A program made the translations under genes and the position numbers. This document shows, piece by piece, positions 54,004 through 64,000 of a DNA stretch of 64,000 nucleotides. The notes under the pieces are model-generated. The model saw nothing but the letters and a program-made list of their open reading frames with translations. It had not been told where the DNA came from and searched no databases. Source of the stretch: Flavobacterium sp. FEMGT703F (lineage in GTDB: Bacteria; Bacteroidota; Bacteroidia; Flavobacteriales; Flavobacteriaceae). The stretch spans positions 186,001 to 250,000 of the forward strand of contig PGCN01000008.1 of assembly GCA_002786385.1 (NCBI GenBank). Direction: 5' to 3'. The first letter of the stretch is position 1, and each line of letters begins with the position of its first letter.

Positions 54004-55359
54004 ATGAAAGTAGGCATCCACAGTATTGCATTTGATATTCCACAATTATATTTACCGATAACCACCTTAGCCGAAGCCAGAAATATTGAGGCCGACAAAC
54101 TCATCAAAGGTTTAGGATTACTAAAAATGAGCTTTCCTGATGTACACCAAGATGTAGTAACCATGGCTTCTAATGCGGCTTTGAAACTCATCCGTCAAGA
54201 AAATATTAAGCCGAATGAAATCAGCCGAATTTATGTAGGTACCGAAAGTGGCGTAGACAGTTCGAAACCTGTTGGCTCTTACGTTTTGTCTAATTTAGAA
54301 AGTGTTTTGGGTGAAGGCAGTTTTAGAAATTGTGACGTAGTTGATCTGACTTTTGCCTGTATAGGTGCTGTAGATGCCTTGCAAAATTGCTTGGATTACA
54401 TTCGACTTAATCCTACCAAGAAAGCCATTGTTATTGCTTCTGATAATGCCAAATACGATTTGAACTCAACCGGAGAATACACCCAAGGCGCCGGTGCTAT
54501 AGCGATGTTAATTACCGCAAATCCTAACATCCTGAGTTTTTCAAACGCTGTTGGAGTAGCTACTGAAGGCGTATTCGATTTCTTTAAACCAAGAAGAGCC
54601 GTCAGTAAAGCCACAATAACAACATCAGACAAAAATCCGGAATGGCAAGGTGTATTGGAAAATGAAATTGCGATTTACAAAGAGCAACCGGTTTTCGACG
54701 GTCAATATTCCAACCAATGTTATATCAATCGCATTACGGAAGCCTACGAACACTTTAAAACAGAGAGTGAACAACAAGGAAAGATTTACGAAAATTGGAC
54801 GAACATCCTAATGCATCTTCCCTACTGTTTCCAAGGCAGAAGAACCTTTATTGAAATATTTGCTAAAGAAAATCCGGAGCTGTTAGCGGTACAAATTGGC
54901 GAAACGGATAAGGATAAACTAAAAGCGTTGGCTAAAAGTTCTGAATACCTCAGCTTGGTACAGGCAAAAATCCAACCCTCCGAAATAGCTTCCGGGCAAG
55001 TTGGTAACATCTACACCGGTTCGATTTTCTTAGGGATGTTATCTACTTTGTGCTATCATTACCAACAAAAAACCAATTTGGCCCATCAAAAATTAGGGTT
55101 TATTGCTTACGGCAGCGGTTCAAAATCCAAAGTATTCGAAGCTGAAGTGGCAACCGAATGGCAATCGGCTATTGCCAAAGTAAAACTATTTGAAGCGTTG
55201 GAAGCTTGTCAAGCGATAGATTTCCCAACTTACGAAAAACTCCATAAAAAGGAATTGAAAACCGCAGTGATTCAACCGAGTGAAGAATTTTATTTAGACA
55301 GCATTGAAAAAGAAAATCCGGTCTTGGTTGGCGCGAGATATTATAAATACGGTTTATAA
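54004..55359 (+). CDS. mvaS: Hydroxymethylglutaryl-CoA synthase
   Basis: The start at 54004 (MKVGIHSIAFDIPQLYL) is preferred to an upstream ATG at 53959 that lies in the terminator. The 451-residue enzyme has a thiolase-like fold with the catalytic Cys in DLTFACIGAVDALQN (C119), ASDNAKYDL and a His in MHLPYCFQGR. It condenses acetyl-CoA with acetoacetyl-CoA to HMG-CoA, the entry to the mevalonate pathway for isoprenoids. No other pathway gene is in the window. Confidence 0.88.
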   Translation: MKVGIHSIAFDIPQLYLPITTLAEARNIEADKLIKGLGLLKMSFPDVHQDVVTMASNAALKLIRQENIKPNEISRIYVGTESGVDSSKPVGSYVLSNLESVLGEGSFRNCDVVDLTFACIGAVDALQNCLDYIRLNPTKKAIVIASDNAKYDLNSTGEYTQGAGAIAMLITANPNILSFSNAVGVATEGVFDFFKPRRAVSKATITTSDKNPEWQGVLENEIAIYKEQPVFDGQYSNQCYINRITEAYEHFKTESEQQGKIYENWTNILMHLPYCFQGRRTFIEIFAKENPELLAVQIGETDKDKLKALAKSSEYLSLVQAKIQPSEIASGQVGNIYTGSIFLGMLSTLCYHYQQKTNLAHQKLGFIAYGSGSKSKVFEAEVATEWQSAIAKVKLFEALEACQAIDFPTYEKLHKKELKTAVIQPSEEFYLDSIEKENPVLVGARYYKYGL

Positions 55360-55368
55360 ACCATAAAC

Positions 55369-56904
55369 TTAACCCAACCATCCGTCTCTATCCAAACTGC
55401 GGTACTGAATGGCTTCGGCTATGTGATTGGATTTTACTACTTCTGATGCTTCTAAATCAGCTATTGTTCTCGAAACTTTTAAAATACGGTCATACGCCCT
55501 GGCCGACAAATTCAATCGCTCCATGGCCGTTTTTAATAATTGCAACGAACTGTCGTCCAGCGCACAATAGGTTCGAATTTGTTTCGTAGTCATTTGCGCG
55601 TTGTAGTGAATAGTTGAATATTGCTCAAATCGCTTGGACTGAATTTCACGGGCTTTCGTTACGCGTTCCCGAATCAAAACACTGCTTTCAGCCGGTCGGG
55701 TTTCGGTGAGTTTTTCAAACGGTACAGGCGTCACTTCAATATGAATATCGATTCGGTCCAACAATGGCCCGGAAATCTTACTCAAATACCGTTGCATCTC
55801 GGCTGGAGAAGAACTGACCGGCGCATCAGGATCGTTAAAATAACCACCCGGACTCGGATTCATGCTCGCCACCAACATAAAAGACGACGGATAAGTTATG
55901 GTGAATTTGGCTCGGGAAATCGTTACTTCACGGTCTTCCAATGGTTGTCGCATCACTTCCAACACTTCTCTTTTAAACTCTGGCAACTCATCTAAAAACA
56001 AGACGCCGTTGTGCGCTAAAGAAATTTCGCCCGGTTGCGGATAACTGCCGCCACCAACTAGTGAAACACTGCTCGCCGTGTGGTGCGGACTCCGAAAAGG
56101 CCGTTGATTCAATAATCCGACATCTTTGATTTTTCCGGCTACACTGTGTATTTTGGTGGTTTCCAAAGCTTCATTTAATGTCATTGGCGGTAAAATACTT
56201 GGCAATCGTTTGGCTAACATGGTTTTTCCGGAACCCGGTGGTCCGATGAGAATGATATTATGCCCGCCAGCCGCTGCAATTTCCATACAGCGTTTGATAC
56301 TTTCTTGTCCTTTAACATCAGCAAAATCAAACTCCGGGAAATCTAAGGTTTTATAAAACTCTTCGTGGGTATCTATTTTGGTGGGTTCGAGCGTGCCTTT
56401 GCCTTCAAAAAAATCGATGACTTGCAATACATTTTCCACACCATAAACGTCTAAACCGTCAACGATAGCGGCTTCTTTTACATTTTGTATCGGTAGAAAA
56501 AAACCTTTAAACCCTTCTTCTTTGGCTTTGATGGCAATGGATAACGCGCCTTTGATGGGTTGCAAACTTCCGTCTAATGACAACTCACCCATGATGACAT
56601 ATTGGTCCACTTCTGTAGCATTGATTTGATTGGAAGCCGATAAAATCCCAACCGCCAAAGTCAAATCGTAAGCAGAACCTTCCTTTCGCAAATCGGCAGG
56701 CGCTAAATTGACGGTAATCTTCTTTCCGGGAAATTCGTAACCGTTATTTTTCAAAGCGGCGGCTATTCGGTAACTACTCTCTTTGATGGCATTATCCGGC
56801 AAACCTACCAAATGGTACCCGATTCCTTTATCGATATTGACTTCTACTGTAATTGTTGTGGCTTCCACTCCAAAAACAGCGCTTCCAAAAACTTTTACTA
56901 ACAT
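55369..56904 (-). CDS. YifB/ComM-type Mg-chelatase-like AAA+ ATPase
   Basis: The 511-residue protein begins [20 protein letters not shown], the N-terminal LonC-like domain of ComM/YifB, followed by an AAA+ domain with [32 protein letters not shown] and a C-terminal helical domain ([20 protein letters not shown]). In other bacteria ComM is a branch-migration helicase in natural transformation. It is cytoplasmic. It converges with the HMG-CoA synthase gene, with nine bases between the stop codons. Confidence 0.93.
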   Translation of the reverse strand: MLVKVFGSAVFGVEATTITVEVNIDKGIGYHLVGLPDNAIKESSYRIAAALKNNGYEFPGKKITVNLAPADLRKEGSAYDLTLAVGILSASNQINATEVDQYVIMGELSLDGSLQPIKGALSIAIKAKEEGFKGFFLPIQNVKEAAIVDGLDVYGVENVLQVIDFFEGKGTLEPTKIDTHEEFYKTLDFPEFDFADVKGQESIKRCMEIAAAGGHNIILIGPPGSGKTMLAKRLPSILPPMTLNEALETTKIHSVAGKIKDVGLLNQRPFRSPHHTASSVSLVGGGSYPQPGEISLAHNGVLFLDELPEFKREVLEVMRQPLEDREVTISRAKFTITYPSSFMLVASMNPSPGGYFNDPDAPVSSSPAEMQRYLSKISGPLLDRIDIHIEVTPVPFEKLTETRPAESSVLIRERVTKAREIQSKRFEQYSTIHYNAQMTTKQIRTYCALDDSSLQLLKTAMERLNLSARAYDRILKVSRTIADLEASEVVKSNHIAEAIQYRSLDRDGWLG

Positions 56905-56974
56905 ATCTTACATTTATAAAATAAAAATAGTAAAATAATTACAATAAAAGATTTTTTTGTAAGAATTAAGAAGT

Positions 56975-57880
56975 TTACTGTAGATTATCGCTCATTAACT
57001 CGCTCTTGTTTTTGGCGTAGTCATAGCCTTTGTGCCACCAATCTTTCATTTTGTCTTTATTGAAAATCAGCGCGTTATCTGTTAACTGCGTTGGTGTGTA
57101 GTATAAATTGAGTTTGGCATCTTTGTTTTTGGCTGCCAATTTACCAATGGTGATGTCGTGTTTTTCTACTTGTGTCAATAAGGTTTGAAACAAATCAATC
57201 ATCAGCGAAAACGGATTGCGTCCAATCTTTTTCGGACGCGTTTGCACTTCGGTTTCCAATACTATCACATCCACCTCAGTAGCACCACGCTTTATCGCTT
57301 CACGAATCGGTACCAAACTCGAAAAACCGCCATCACCGTATTCATAACCGTTTTTAGTCACCAAAGACATAAACGGAATATAATTACATGAAATCCATAT
57401 CCATTCGCAAAACTCCTCGTATTCAAAGTCTTTTATGGATTTGTACTCTACTTCATTCTTAGATAAATTCGTCACCGTTACAACTACTTCGCAAGCCGTT
57501 GACTTGAGCAATGCAAATTCGGATATAGTAAAGTTTTCTTTGATGTATTCCAACAGTTTATGGCTTTCTCCAAAGGTTCTTTTGCCTTTGACAAATTGTT
57601 TGATCACATTCCAATGATTGATAGAAACGGTTTCGTTAGGCGTATTTTTGTTTTTAACCACAAACGGACTAACATCAAAAATACTGCGCATGTTCACATT
57701 AGAATAGATGTTGTAAATCTTATTGACTTCGCCCAGTGCCAAATGCGGAATCAACAAACTTCCGGTAGAACTTCCGATAAGAATATCGTATTCACAACCA
57801 TTTTCCTGCATCAGGTATTGCGCAACGCCACCGGCAAATGCACCTTTACTTCCGCCACCTGAAATCACTAATGCTCTCAT
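56975..57880 (-). CDS. Patatin-like phospholipase
   Basis: The 301-residue enzyme has the oxyanion motif SGGGSKGAFAGG (7-18), the nucleophile elbow GSSTG (S38) and the DGG of YGDGGFSS, making the Ser-Asp dyad of patatin-like acyl hydrolases. No signal peptide is present, so it probably works in the cytoplasm on phospholipids or other acyl esters. Its start overlaps the upstream M1 peptidase stop by four bases (57877-57880), so the two are translationally coupled. Confidence 0.9.
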   Translation of the reverse strand: MRALVISGGGSKGAFAGGVAQYLMQENGCEYDILIGSSTGSLLIPHLALGEVNKIYNIYSNVNMRSIFDVSPFVVKNKNTPNETVSINHWNVIKQFVKGKRTFGESHKLLEYIKENFTISEFALLKSTACEVVVTVTNLSKNEVEYKSIKDFEYEEFCEWIWISCNYIPFMSLVTKNGYEYGDGGFSSLVPIREAIKRGATEVDVIVLETEVQTRPKKIGRNPFSLMIDLFQTLLTQVEKHDITIGKLAAKNKDAKLNLYYTPTQLTDNALIFNKDKMKDWWHKGYDYAKNKSELMSDNLQ

Positions 57881-59943
57881 GCCTTTTCACTTAACAATTT
57901 TTGCAATTGAATCTCTTCGCTCTCCGATAAAGAAGGTAGAATCGATTGAAACAAGTCGGCATAACCCTCTTTTTTGAGCAACTGTCGAATTTTATCCCGA
58001 CCAAACTTGCTGAACTGCCATTTGTGATGTACCGTTGCATTGACCAGATTTCTCAACACCGCTGAGTCTTTCGGATTGATTGACAATGCATTTGTAATGG
58101 CGTTTTGACGAACCGAACTTTCGAAAGTCGGTGCTGTATAAGCAACTAACTCTGAATACAACGACTCATTGTTTTGATTGTCCGCAGAAAGCAACGCAAA
58201 AGTGAGGTACATGATGCGTAAACTTTTGTCGTTGCCACCTATCCAATGTTGCGCTTTCTCCAAATATTTGGCTTGATTTTCAGGAAACGTTTTCCAAAGC
58301 GTCATAAAGGCAATTTCTCGGGTATCATAAGAGGCATCGTCTAATAAAGTTTCATACGAAGATTGAAAAGACACCGGGATTTCTCCTGTAAACTCTGCTA
58401 CTGCCTGACGCACTTTAACATCATTGGTTTGCAATGCGAGTGACAATAACTCCGCCTTTTCAGCAAAAGGAACGTCTTTCAGTTGGTATAGAATTTCGGT
58501 TTTTATCGGATAAAAAACATCGGATTGCAACAATTCTGTGTAGCGCTGTTGGTTTTCAGTTAATACTTTTTTACGCAACTGTTGGGTTTCAAAAAGTTGC
58601 TGTATAAAGCTGTTTTTCTTTAACAATGCATTGGCTTCCTCGGTTTGAAAATGATAGTCTTCCAACCAGTTCTTCTTGAATTTTTCCGTATCGAAATTCG
58701 GTGCCGCTTTTTTTATTTCTGCCAGAAAATCATCGGTTTCGACATTCTTAAATTGGTACTTTTTCAAATACGATTTCACTGCTTTTTGAAATAGTTTTGG
58801 TCCGATGGCTTCTCGAATAGTATGCAACGCCCAAGCCCCTTTTTGGTAAAACGACAGTGAACTGGCTTTTTCGTTCAGTATCGGAATGGTATCGGTTTTA
58901 GCAGCATTGCGCAATTGCAAAGACGTTCGGTACAATTGATGGTAAAAATAATCGTCTCCAAAAACCGCTCGCTCGGCCAATAAAGCATAATAAGTAGCAA
59001 ATCCTTCCTGCAGCCAATGATGCTTTCCGGATTTAGCGGTAACCACATCGCCAAACCATTGGTGCGCCAACTCGTGTGCATTGACATTCACATAATTTCT
59101 ATCGTTAAATCCAATGTCGTCCACCACATAATCTTGGGCAAAAATGGTACACGAAGTATTTTCCATACCGGCGTACAAAAAGTCTTCTACCGGAATTTGC
59201 TTGTACACTTGCCAAGGGTATTTGAATCCGATTTCTTTTTCTAAGTAATCAAAGATTTGCTTCGAATAGCGGTAAGTAGCGTCGAACTTGGCAGTGTCTT
59301 TCGGCTGGATAAAAAACTGCAACGGCAACCCTGATTTTGAAGCAATAACTTTGTTCCTGAAATCTCCTATCACAAGCGCTACCAAATAAGAGCTCATCGG
59401 TTTTTGCATATGGTACAACCACGACTTAAAATGTTGATCAACCGGCATGCTCTTTTGAAGTACACCGTTAGCAATAGCTACAAAATTTTTTGGACTGATA
59501 ACTTGAAGATTGAAAACGACTTTTTCGTTCACATCGTCAAAGCTCGGCATCCAATGACTGGTATATTTTCCTTGCCCTTGTGTCCAAATCTGAGCGGTTT
59601 CGCCTTGTCCGGTGAAATACATCGTTTGCTTTGGAAAGGCTGTATAGCTGAAACTGACACTGTTATTTCCTTTCTTGAAACCTTCAAACAGTAGTAATTC
59701 TTTTTTATTACTTTTAAAATTAACCGGTTTATTGTTAATCTTCACCTTACTGAAATTCATGTCTTTAGCATCAATACGGATAGTATCAATGGGCTGTAAA
59801 ACCTTAAAGTGATACACTACCGCGCCTACTACCTTCTTCAAATGATGATCGGGTGCTACGATGGAATGGCATTTAGTAAAGTCGACCTTCGCGGTTTGCT
59901 GAGACCAAGAAATAAAAGAAAAAAGAAGTAGTAAATATTTCAT
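57877..59943 (-). CDS. M1-family zinc aminopeptidase
   Basis: The 688-residue exported enzyme has a signal peptide (MKYLLLLFSFISWSQ), the GxMEN-type motif GMENTS (259-264), the zinc site HELAH (290-294) with E313 (in LQEGFATYYA), then a helical C-terminal domain with HEAT-like repeats. It removes N-terminal amino acids from peptides in the periplasm or at the surface. It overlaps the patatin gene by four bases. The preceding acyltransferase gene ends 21 bases upstream of its start. Confidence 0.93.
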   Translation of the reverse strand: MKYLLLLFSFISWSQQTAKVDFTKCHSIVAPDHHLKKVVGAVVYHFKVLQPIDTIRIDAKDMNFSKVKINNKPVNFKSNKKELLLFEGFKKGNNSVSFSYTAFPKQTMYFTGQGETAQIWTQGQGKYTSHWMPSFDDVNEKVVFNLQVISPKNFVAIANGVLQKSMPVDQHFKSWLYHMQKPMSSYLVALVIGDFRNKVIASKSGLPLQFFIQPKDTAKFDATYRYSKQIFDYLEKEIGFKYPWQVYKQIPVEDFLYAGMENTSCTIFAQDYVVDDIGFNDRNYVNVNAHELAHQWFGDVVTAKSGKHHWLQEGFATYYALLAERAVFGDDYFYHQLYRTSLQLRNAAKTDTIPILNEKASSLSFYQKGAWALHTIREAIGPKLFQKAVKSYLKKYQFKNVETDDFLAEIKKAAPNFDTEKFKKNWLEDYHFQTEEANALLKKNSFIQQLFETQQLRKKVLTENQQRYTELLQSDVFYPIKTEILYQLKDVPFAEKAELLSLALQTNDVKVRQAVAEFTGEIPVSFQSSYETLLDDASYDTREIAFMTLWKTFPENQAKYLEKAQHWIGGNDKSLRIMYLTFALLSADNQNNESLYSELVAYTAPTFESSVRQNAITNALSINPKDSAVLRNLVNATVHHKWQFSKFGRDKIRQLLKKEGYADLFQSILPSLSESEEIQLQKLLSEKA

Positions 59944-59964
59944 TGTAAACCGATTTCTGTTTGC

Positions 59965-61017
59965 TTAACTGATTTTATCTTTCCATTTGGCAATGGGTTT
60001 TTCAATGATTATCCACGATAAATAACTCACCAAAATCACACAACCCGTTTGGACTACAAACTCTATGTAGGAGAAATGACCTTGAGTAGCCGGGGTTTCT
60101 ATATGCAATCGCGAAAGTACTGCGGTCCAATACCTTGGAAAAACATTGTGGTATAAATATACTCCATAACTGATTAAGCCGATAAAACTTAACATTTTGT
60201 TTTCTAAAATTCGAGTTACCAAATAACTTTGCTGATTGAATCTACAATAGGCTATTAAGGCTACAGCGACAAGGGAAACTAACAACCTATCCGAGTAAAC
60301 CGGTAACGGCAATACAAAATAATGCACAAAAATTAAGACTAAGGAAAGTACTGCTAACACATTGACAGTTTTGACAAAAGCGGTTTGCCATTCCGGTCGC
60401 TTTAATTCTACATAAGCCAATAAAGCGCCGATACCGAAGGCATTAATACACGAAATGGTCAACACATAAGTAATTCCGTCAATAAACAAAGGCGACAATG
60501 TTCCGACTATAATGGTAAGGGTTAGTAAACTAAGAATTCGGTTTCTAAAAAGCACCAACACCAAAAAAGGCCAAACCAAGTAAAATTGTTCTTCTACAGC
60601 TAAAGACCACAAATGCGCCAAACAGCCAAACCATTTGCCTTCAAAGTAGACCAGAAAATTAGAACCGTAAAAAAAGTACCAAAGGAAATTTTCCCTAAAA
60701 CTATTGCCTACAATCCCGTCATTGATATACAAAATGAACAGCAACAAATAGTAAATCGGGAAAATGCGAAGACTACGTCGAATAACAAAACTCTTAATCA
60801 ATTGAAAAGCAGTAGCGGTATTGTTTTCGATTTTGGTGACACCGTTTAGTAAAATTCTGGAAATCAGATAACCACTCAACACAAAGAAAATATCTACCCC
60901 AAAATGGCCAATCGGCATGATTTTCAAAAAATGATCAGCCGGAAAGCGATGATAAACAATAACCATCAAAACCGCAATAGCTCTTATTCCGTTGAGACCG
61001 GAGATGTGTTTGATCAT
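59965..61017 (-). CDS. OafA/YrhL-type membrane acyltransferase
   Basis: The 350-residue membrane protein has about ten hydrophobic segments and the acyltransferase-3 motifs NGIRAIAVLMVIVYHR (catalytic His), VDIFFVLSGYLIS and VRRSLRIFPIYYL. It acylates surface sugars or other membrane-linked acceptors. It lacks the C-terminal SGNH domain. The acceptor is unknown, and no glycan cluster adjoins. Confidence 0.92.
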   Translation of the reverse strand: MIKHISGLNGIRAIAVLMVIVYHRFPADHFLKIMPIGHFGVDIFFVLSGYLISRILLNGVTKIENNTATAFQLIKSFVIRRSLRIFPIYYLLLFILYINDGIVGNSFRENFLWYFFYGSNFLVYFEGKWFGCLAHLWSLAVEEQFYLVWPFLVLVLFRNRILSLLTLTIIVGTLSPLFIDGITYVLTISCINAFGIGALLAYVELKRPEWQTAFVKTVNVLAVLSLVLIFVHYFVLPLPVYSDRLLVSLVAVALIAYCRFNQQSYLVTRILENKMLSFIGLISYGVYLYHNVFPRYWTAVLSRLHIETPATQGHFSYIEFVVQTGCVILVSYLSWIIIEKPIAKWKDKIS

Positions 61018-61146
61018 AAAAAATGATTTCAGTTTTACTGTTGTAAATAACGAAAAATATTCCCCAAATTCATAATGAATCGAAAATGAAATTTCAGATA
61101 ATGTATTTTTGAACTATCTTCGCTATGGCTTTGCTAAACCAATTAT

Positions 61147-63255
61147 ATGTCGGTTAACCTTCTTCAAACTCCTATCGAATACCTAAAAGGCGTCGGACCG
61201 CAACGAGGCGAATTGTTGCGCAAAGAGTTGGGTATTCACCGCTATGAAGATTTGCTGAATTTTTATCCGAATCGCTACATCGACAGAACGCGTTATTACC
61301 AAATTAAAGAGCTGAATAACAATCCCGCCGAAGTACAAATTATTGGGAAAGTCGTTCACCTCAAAACAGTCGAATTCGGCAAAGGCAAAAAACGATTGGT
61401 TGCGGTTTTTACCGACAATACCGGTCAATTGGAACTCAACTGGTTCCAAGGTCACAAATGGATTCGGGATTCACTCAAACTCAATACGCCATATGTCATT
61501 TTCGGAAAAGTGACTAATTTTAACGGGCAATACAGTATGGCGCATCCGGAAATGGAATTGTATCAAGAACACCAACAAAGCCTGCGCTCGTCTATGCAAC
61601 CCGTTTATCCTTCTACGGAAACCCTTACCAACAGAGGTGTTTCCAATAGGGTAATCAACAAAATGATGCAACAGGTATTTTTGGAAACCCAAGGCCTGTT
61701 TGTAGAAACCTTACCGCAAAATCTTTTAGAGGAATTAAAGATGATTCCCAAAAGCGCTGCACTGTTCAACATCCATTTTCCGAAAAGTCCGGAGCTGTTG
61801 GCCAAAGCGCAATTCCGATTAAAATTTGAAGAATTGTTCTTCATCCAACTGCAACTCATTACCAAAAACCTTGTTCGCAAACACAAAATCAAAGGACATC
61901 CGTTTACTGTAGTTGGCGAACATTTTAATAATTTCTACAAAAATCATTTGCCGTTTGAGTTGACCAATGCCCAAAAAAAGGTACTGAAGGAAATCCGAAA
62001 CGACATGGGAACCAACGCCCAAATGAACCGCTTATTGCAAGGCGATGTTGGCTCCGGGAAAACCATAGTCGCCTTAATGGCGATGCTGATTGCTTTGGAC
62101 AACGGCTTTCAAAGTTGTTTGATGGCACCGACGGAAATTTTAGCCAACCAACATTTCAATGGGTTAACCGAATTGGCCAAAGGCCTCAACATCAATATCA
62201 AATTACTCACCGGTTCGACCAAAACTGCTGAACGAAAAATCATTCACGAGGAGTTAGAAAACGGCAGTTTGCATATCATAATCGGAACGCACGCACTTTT
62301 GGAAGACAAAGTACAATTCCACAATTTAGGTTTGGCTATAATCGATGAGCAGCATCGTTTTGGTGTAGAACAACGCTCAAAATTGTGGCAAAAAAACGAA
62401 ATTCCGCCGCATATCTTGGTCATGACCGCTACGCCTATTCCGCGCACCTTAGCCATGAGTTTGTATGGCGATTTGGATATTTCGGTTATAGACGAATTAC
62501 CGCCGGGCCGAAAACCCATTCAAACTGTACATCGCTACGACAGCAACCGATTGAAAGTTTGGAAATTCATTAAAGATGAAATCGCTAAAGGCCGCCAAAT
62601 ATATATAGTCTATCCTTTAATTCAAGAAAGTGAAACAATGGATTATAAAGATTTGATGGACGGCTACGAAAGTATATCACGGGATTTTCCGTTACCGCAC
62701 TACAGCATTTCGATGGTACACGGCAAAATGAAACCAGCCGATAAAGATGCTGAAATGAAACGCTTCGCCGAAGGCAAAACCAACATTATGATTGCCACTA
62801 CGGTAATTGAAGTGGGCGTAAATGTGCCCAATGCCAGCGTGATGATTATAGAAAGTGCCGAACGTTTCGGTTTATCGCAATTGCATCAGCTTAGAGGTCG
62901 TGTTGGTCGCGGAGCGGAACAGAGTTATTGTATTTTAATGACTTCGTTCAAATTGTCTAACGACAGTAAAATTCGTCTGGAAACCATGTGCAAAACCAAT
63001 GACGGATTCGAGATCGCGGAAGTCGATTTAAAATTGCGCGGTCCCGGAGATATCATGGGGAAACAACAAAGCGGTGTGTTGAATTTACAAATCGCCGATT
63101 TGGTCAAAGACAAAGAAATTCTGCTATTGGCGCGACATGAAGCGATGAAATTGCTCAAAAAAGATCCTTCAATGTCCTTGCCGGAACACCAAACGCTCCG
63201 TTCGGTTTATATCGAATTAACCAAAAAGAAAAATATTTGGAATTACATCAGTTAA
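61147..63255 (+). CDS. recG: ATP-dependent DNA helicase RecG
   Basis: The 702-residue helicase has an N-terminal wedge (OB-fold) domain (PIEYLKGVGPQRGELLRK) and helicase motifs GDVGSGKTIVA, IIDEQHRFGVEQR, TATPIPRTLAM, ATTVIEVGVNVPNA and QLRGRVGRG. It remodels stalled forks and recombination intermediates. It is close to the usual length of 690-700 residues. It stands alone, 110 bases before the RND adaptor gene. Confidence 0.97.
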   Translation: MSVNLLQTPIEYLKGVGPQRGELLRKELGIHRYEDLLNFYPNRYIDRTRYYQIKELNNNPAEVQIIGKVVHLKTVEFGKGKKRLVAVFTDNTGQLELNWFQGHKWIRDSLKLNTPYVIFGKVTNFNGQYSMAHPEMELYQEHQQSLRSSMQPVYPSTETLTNRGVSNRVINKMMQQVFLETQGLFVETLPQNLLEELKMIPKSAALFNIHFPKSPELLAKAQFRLKFEELFFIQLQLITKNLVRKHKIKGHPFTVVGEHFNNFYKNHLPFELTNAQKKVLKEIRNDMGTNAQMNRLLQGDVGSGKTIVALMAMLIALDNGFQSCLMAPTEILANQHFNGLTELAKGLNINIKLLTGSTKTAERKIIHEELENGSLHIIIGTHALLEDKVQFHNLGLAIIDEQHRFGVEQRSKLWQKNEIPPHILVMTATPIPRTLAMSLYGDLDISVIDELPPGRKPIQTVHRYDSNRLKVWKFIKDEIAKGRQIYIVYPLIQESETMDYKDLMDGYESISRDFPLPHYSISMVHGKMKPADKDAEMKRFAEGKTNIMIATTVIEVGVNVPNASVMIIESAERFGLSQLHQLRGRVGRGAEQSYCILMTSFKLSNDSKIRLETMCKTNDGFEIAEVDLKLRGPGDIMGKQQSGVLNLQIADLVKDKEILLLARHEAMKLLKKDPSMSLPEHQTLRSVYIELTKKKNIWNYIS

Positions 63256-63365
63256 TGGATAGTTGTACCTACAACTGTTAAATAAATTCTAAGGCTACCG
63301 CGGTTTCCGTGTGTAAAAAGTAACTTTGCCGACACAACTAACTTCAACAATTACCTTTCTTTTAC

Positions 63366-64000
63366 ATGAAAATAAAAAACTTAGTCATCGCCATTATAGT
63401 CATTGCCCTGGGCGGAATGATAGCCTTCAGAATCACCAAAAACAAAGCGGAAAACGACAATGGAAACGATAAAAACGGCAAAAAACCGGCCACTCCGGTT
63501 ACTTTTTATGTGGTGAAAGGGCAGGATTTCTCGAATACCATTTCACTTTCCGGTTCCATTGAAGCCAATGAGCAAATTGAAATTAGAAGCGAAGTATCCG
63601 GCATAGTAGAAAACATCGCTTTCACTGAAGGTAGCTCTGTCAGTAAAGGACAAGTATTATTCAAAGTGAATGATATCGAACTTCGTGCACAACTGGCTCA
63701 AGCCAAAACCAAAGAAAGTCTGGCTTCCGAAAACGAAAGAAGAGCCAAATTGTTGCTGCAAAAAGAAGCCATCAGCCAAGAAGAATACGACATCGCCAGC
63801 GCTGATTATCGCACCGCCAAAGCACAAACACAATTGATTCAAGCACAAATCGGAAAAACCACCGTGCGAGCGCCTTTCTCGGGAAAAATCGGATTGCGCA
63901 GTATTTCGCCGGGAACGTATGTTACACCCACTACATTAATTGCAAAGTTAGTCAGTACCAATCCATTAAAAATCACTTTCTCTATACCTGAAAAATACGC
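63366..64000 (+). CDS. RND efflux periplasmic adaptor, 3' end outside window
   Basis: The frame starts with the ATG at 63366 and runs off the window after 211 codons. It has an N-terminal anchor (MKIKNLVIAIIVIALGGMIA), a low-complexity linker, the biotinyl-lipoyl-like region SGSIEANEQIEIRSEVSGI with VSKGQVLFKVND, a helical hairpin (RRAKLLLQKEAISQEEYDIA) and APFSGKIGLRSISPGTYV, as in HlyD/AcrA-type adaptors. The RND pump gene is expected just beyond the window. A TAACTTTG box is at 63321-63328. Confidence 0.93.
   Translation, partial: MKIKNLVIAIIVIALGGMIAFRITKNKAENDNGNDKNGKKPATPVTFYVVKGQDFSNTISLSGSIEANEQIEIRSEVSGIVENIAFTEGSSVSKGQVLFKVNDIELRAQLAQAKTKESLASENERRAKLLLQKEAISQEEYDIASADYRTAKAQTQLIQAQIGKTTVRAPFSGKIGLRSISPGTYVTPTTLIAKLVSTNPLKITFSIPEKY

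Overview
The window looks like a chromosomal segment of a Flavobacterium-type bacterium (Bacteroidetes, family Flavobacteriaceae). The evidence is the AT-rich sequence, start sites preceded by TAnnTTTG-type -7 boxes rather than Shine-Dalgarno runs, the rpmB-rpmG-DUF4295-ftsY cluster, a long SecA, an HMG-CoA synthase, and many Bacteroidetes-type proteins (CarboxypepD_reg plus TonB-plug module, DUF5723, DUF4268, HisKA_3 kinases). I see no phage, IS element, CRISPR array, rRNA or tRNA. Most of the window is ordinary core genome.

Layout. 1-6.7 kb: a 5'-truncated membrane protein, a frameshifted TraB/GumN gene, an acyltransferase, a Nudix hydrolase, DUF4268, DUF721, two lipoproteins and ftsY. 6.8-13.7 kb: the ribosomal rpmB-rpmG-DUF4295 operon, cinA, Hpt, a FAH-family hydrolase, a DnaQ-like exonuclease, a lipoyl E2 acyltransferase and a GT2 glycosyltransferase. 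13.8-23.3 kb: an ABC-F protein, a methyltransferase, a MacB/LolD-like ATPase, a cobalamin adenosyltransferase, a DUF2795 protein, secA and two exported proteins. 23.3-33 kb: a GlcD-like oxidase, an MFS and an AEC transporter, meaB, a NarX-like kinase with its LuxR-type regulator, a MATE pump and a polyphosphate kinase 2 gene interrupted by an amber codon. 33-38.6 kb: a hypothetical protein, then an ECF sigma factor, a membrane-anchored protein, a VWA protein and a SIMPL protein. 38.6-49 kb: a second ABC-F protein, an MFS transporter, DUF2007, a one-domain DEAD-like protein, an NtrC-like regulator without HTH, panB, a four-helix-bundle protein, a pseudouridine synthase, DUF5723 and an aldehyde dehydrogenase. 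49-64 kb: a large hybrid kinase, a zinc metallopeptidase, HMG-CoA synthase, ComM/YifB, patatin, M1 peptidase, an acyltransferase, recG and the start of an RND adaptor.

The least explained signals are of four kinds. (1) At least fourteen short arrays are built on a 7-base period. Each uses a different heptamer, and they are packed against start or stop codons; one lies inside a coding region. (2) Four dispersed hairpin elements begin with TAGCCC(C/T)GAT; three of them end near AAAGC(G/A)GGAA. (3) In the sigma / anchored protein / VWA / SIMPL locus, two neighbouring proteins both carry a TonB-plug-like module without any beta-barrel. (4) Two genes are broken by single-base events (a TraB frameshift and a PPK2 amber codon); these are either real decay or sequence errors.

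Functional links: meaB and the cobalamin adenosyltransferase both serve a B12-dependent methylmalonyl-CoA mutase that lies outside the window. All assignments come from reading motifs; no database search was run.
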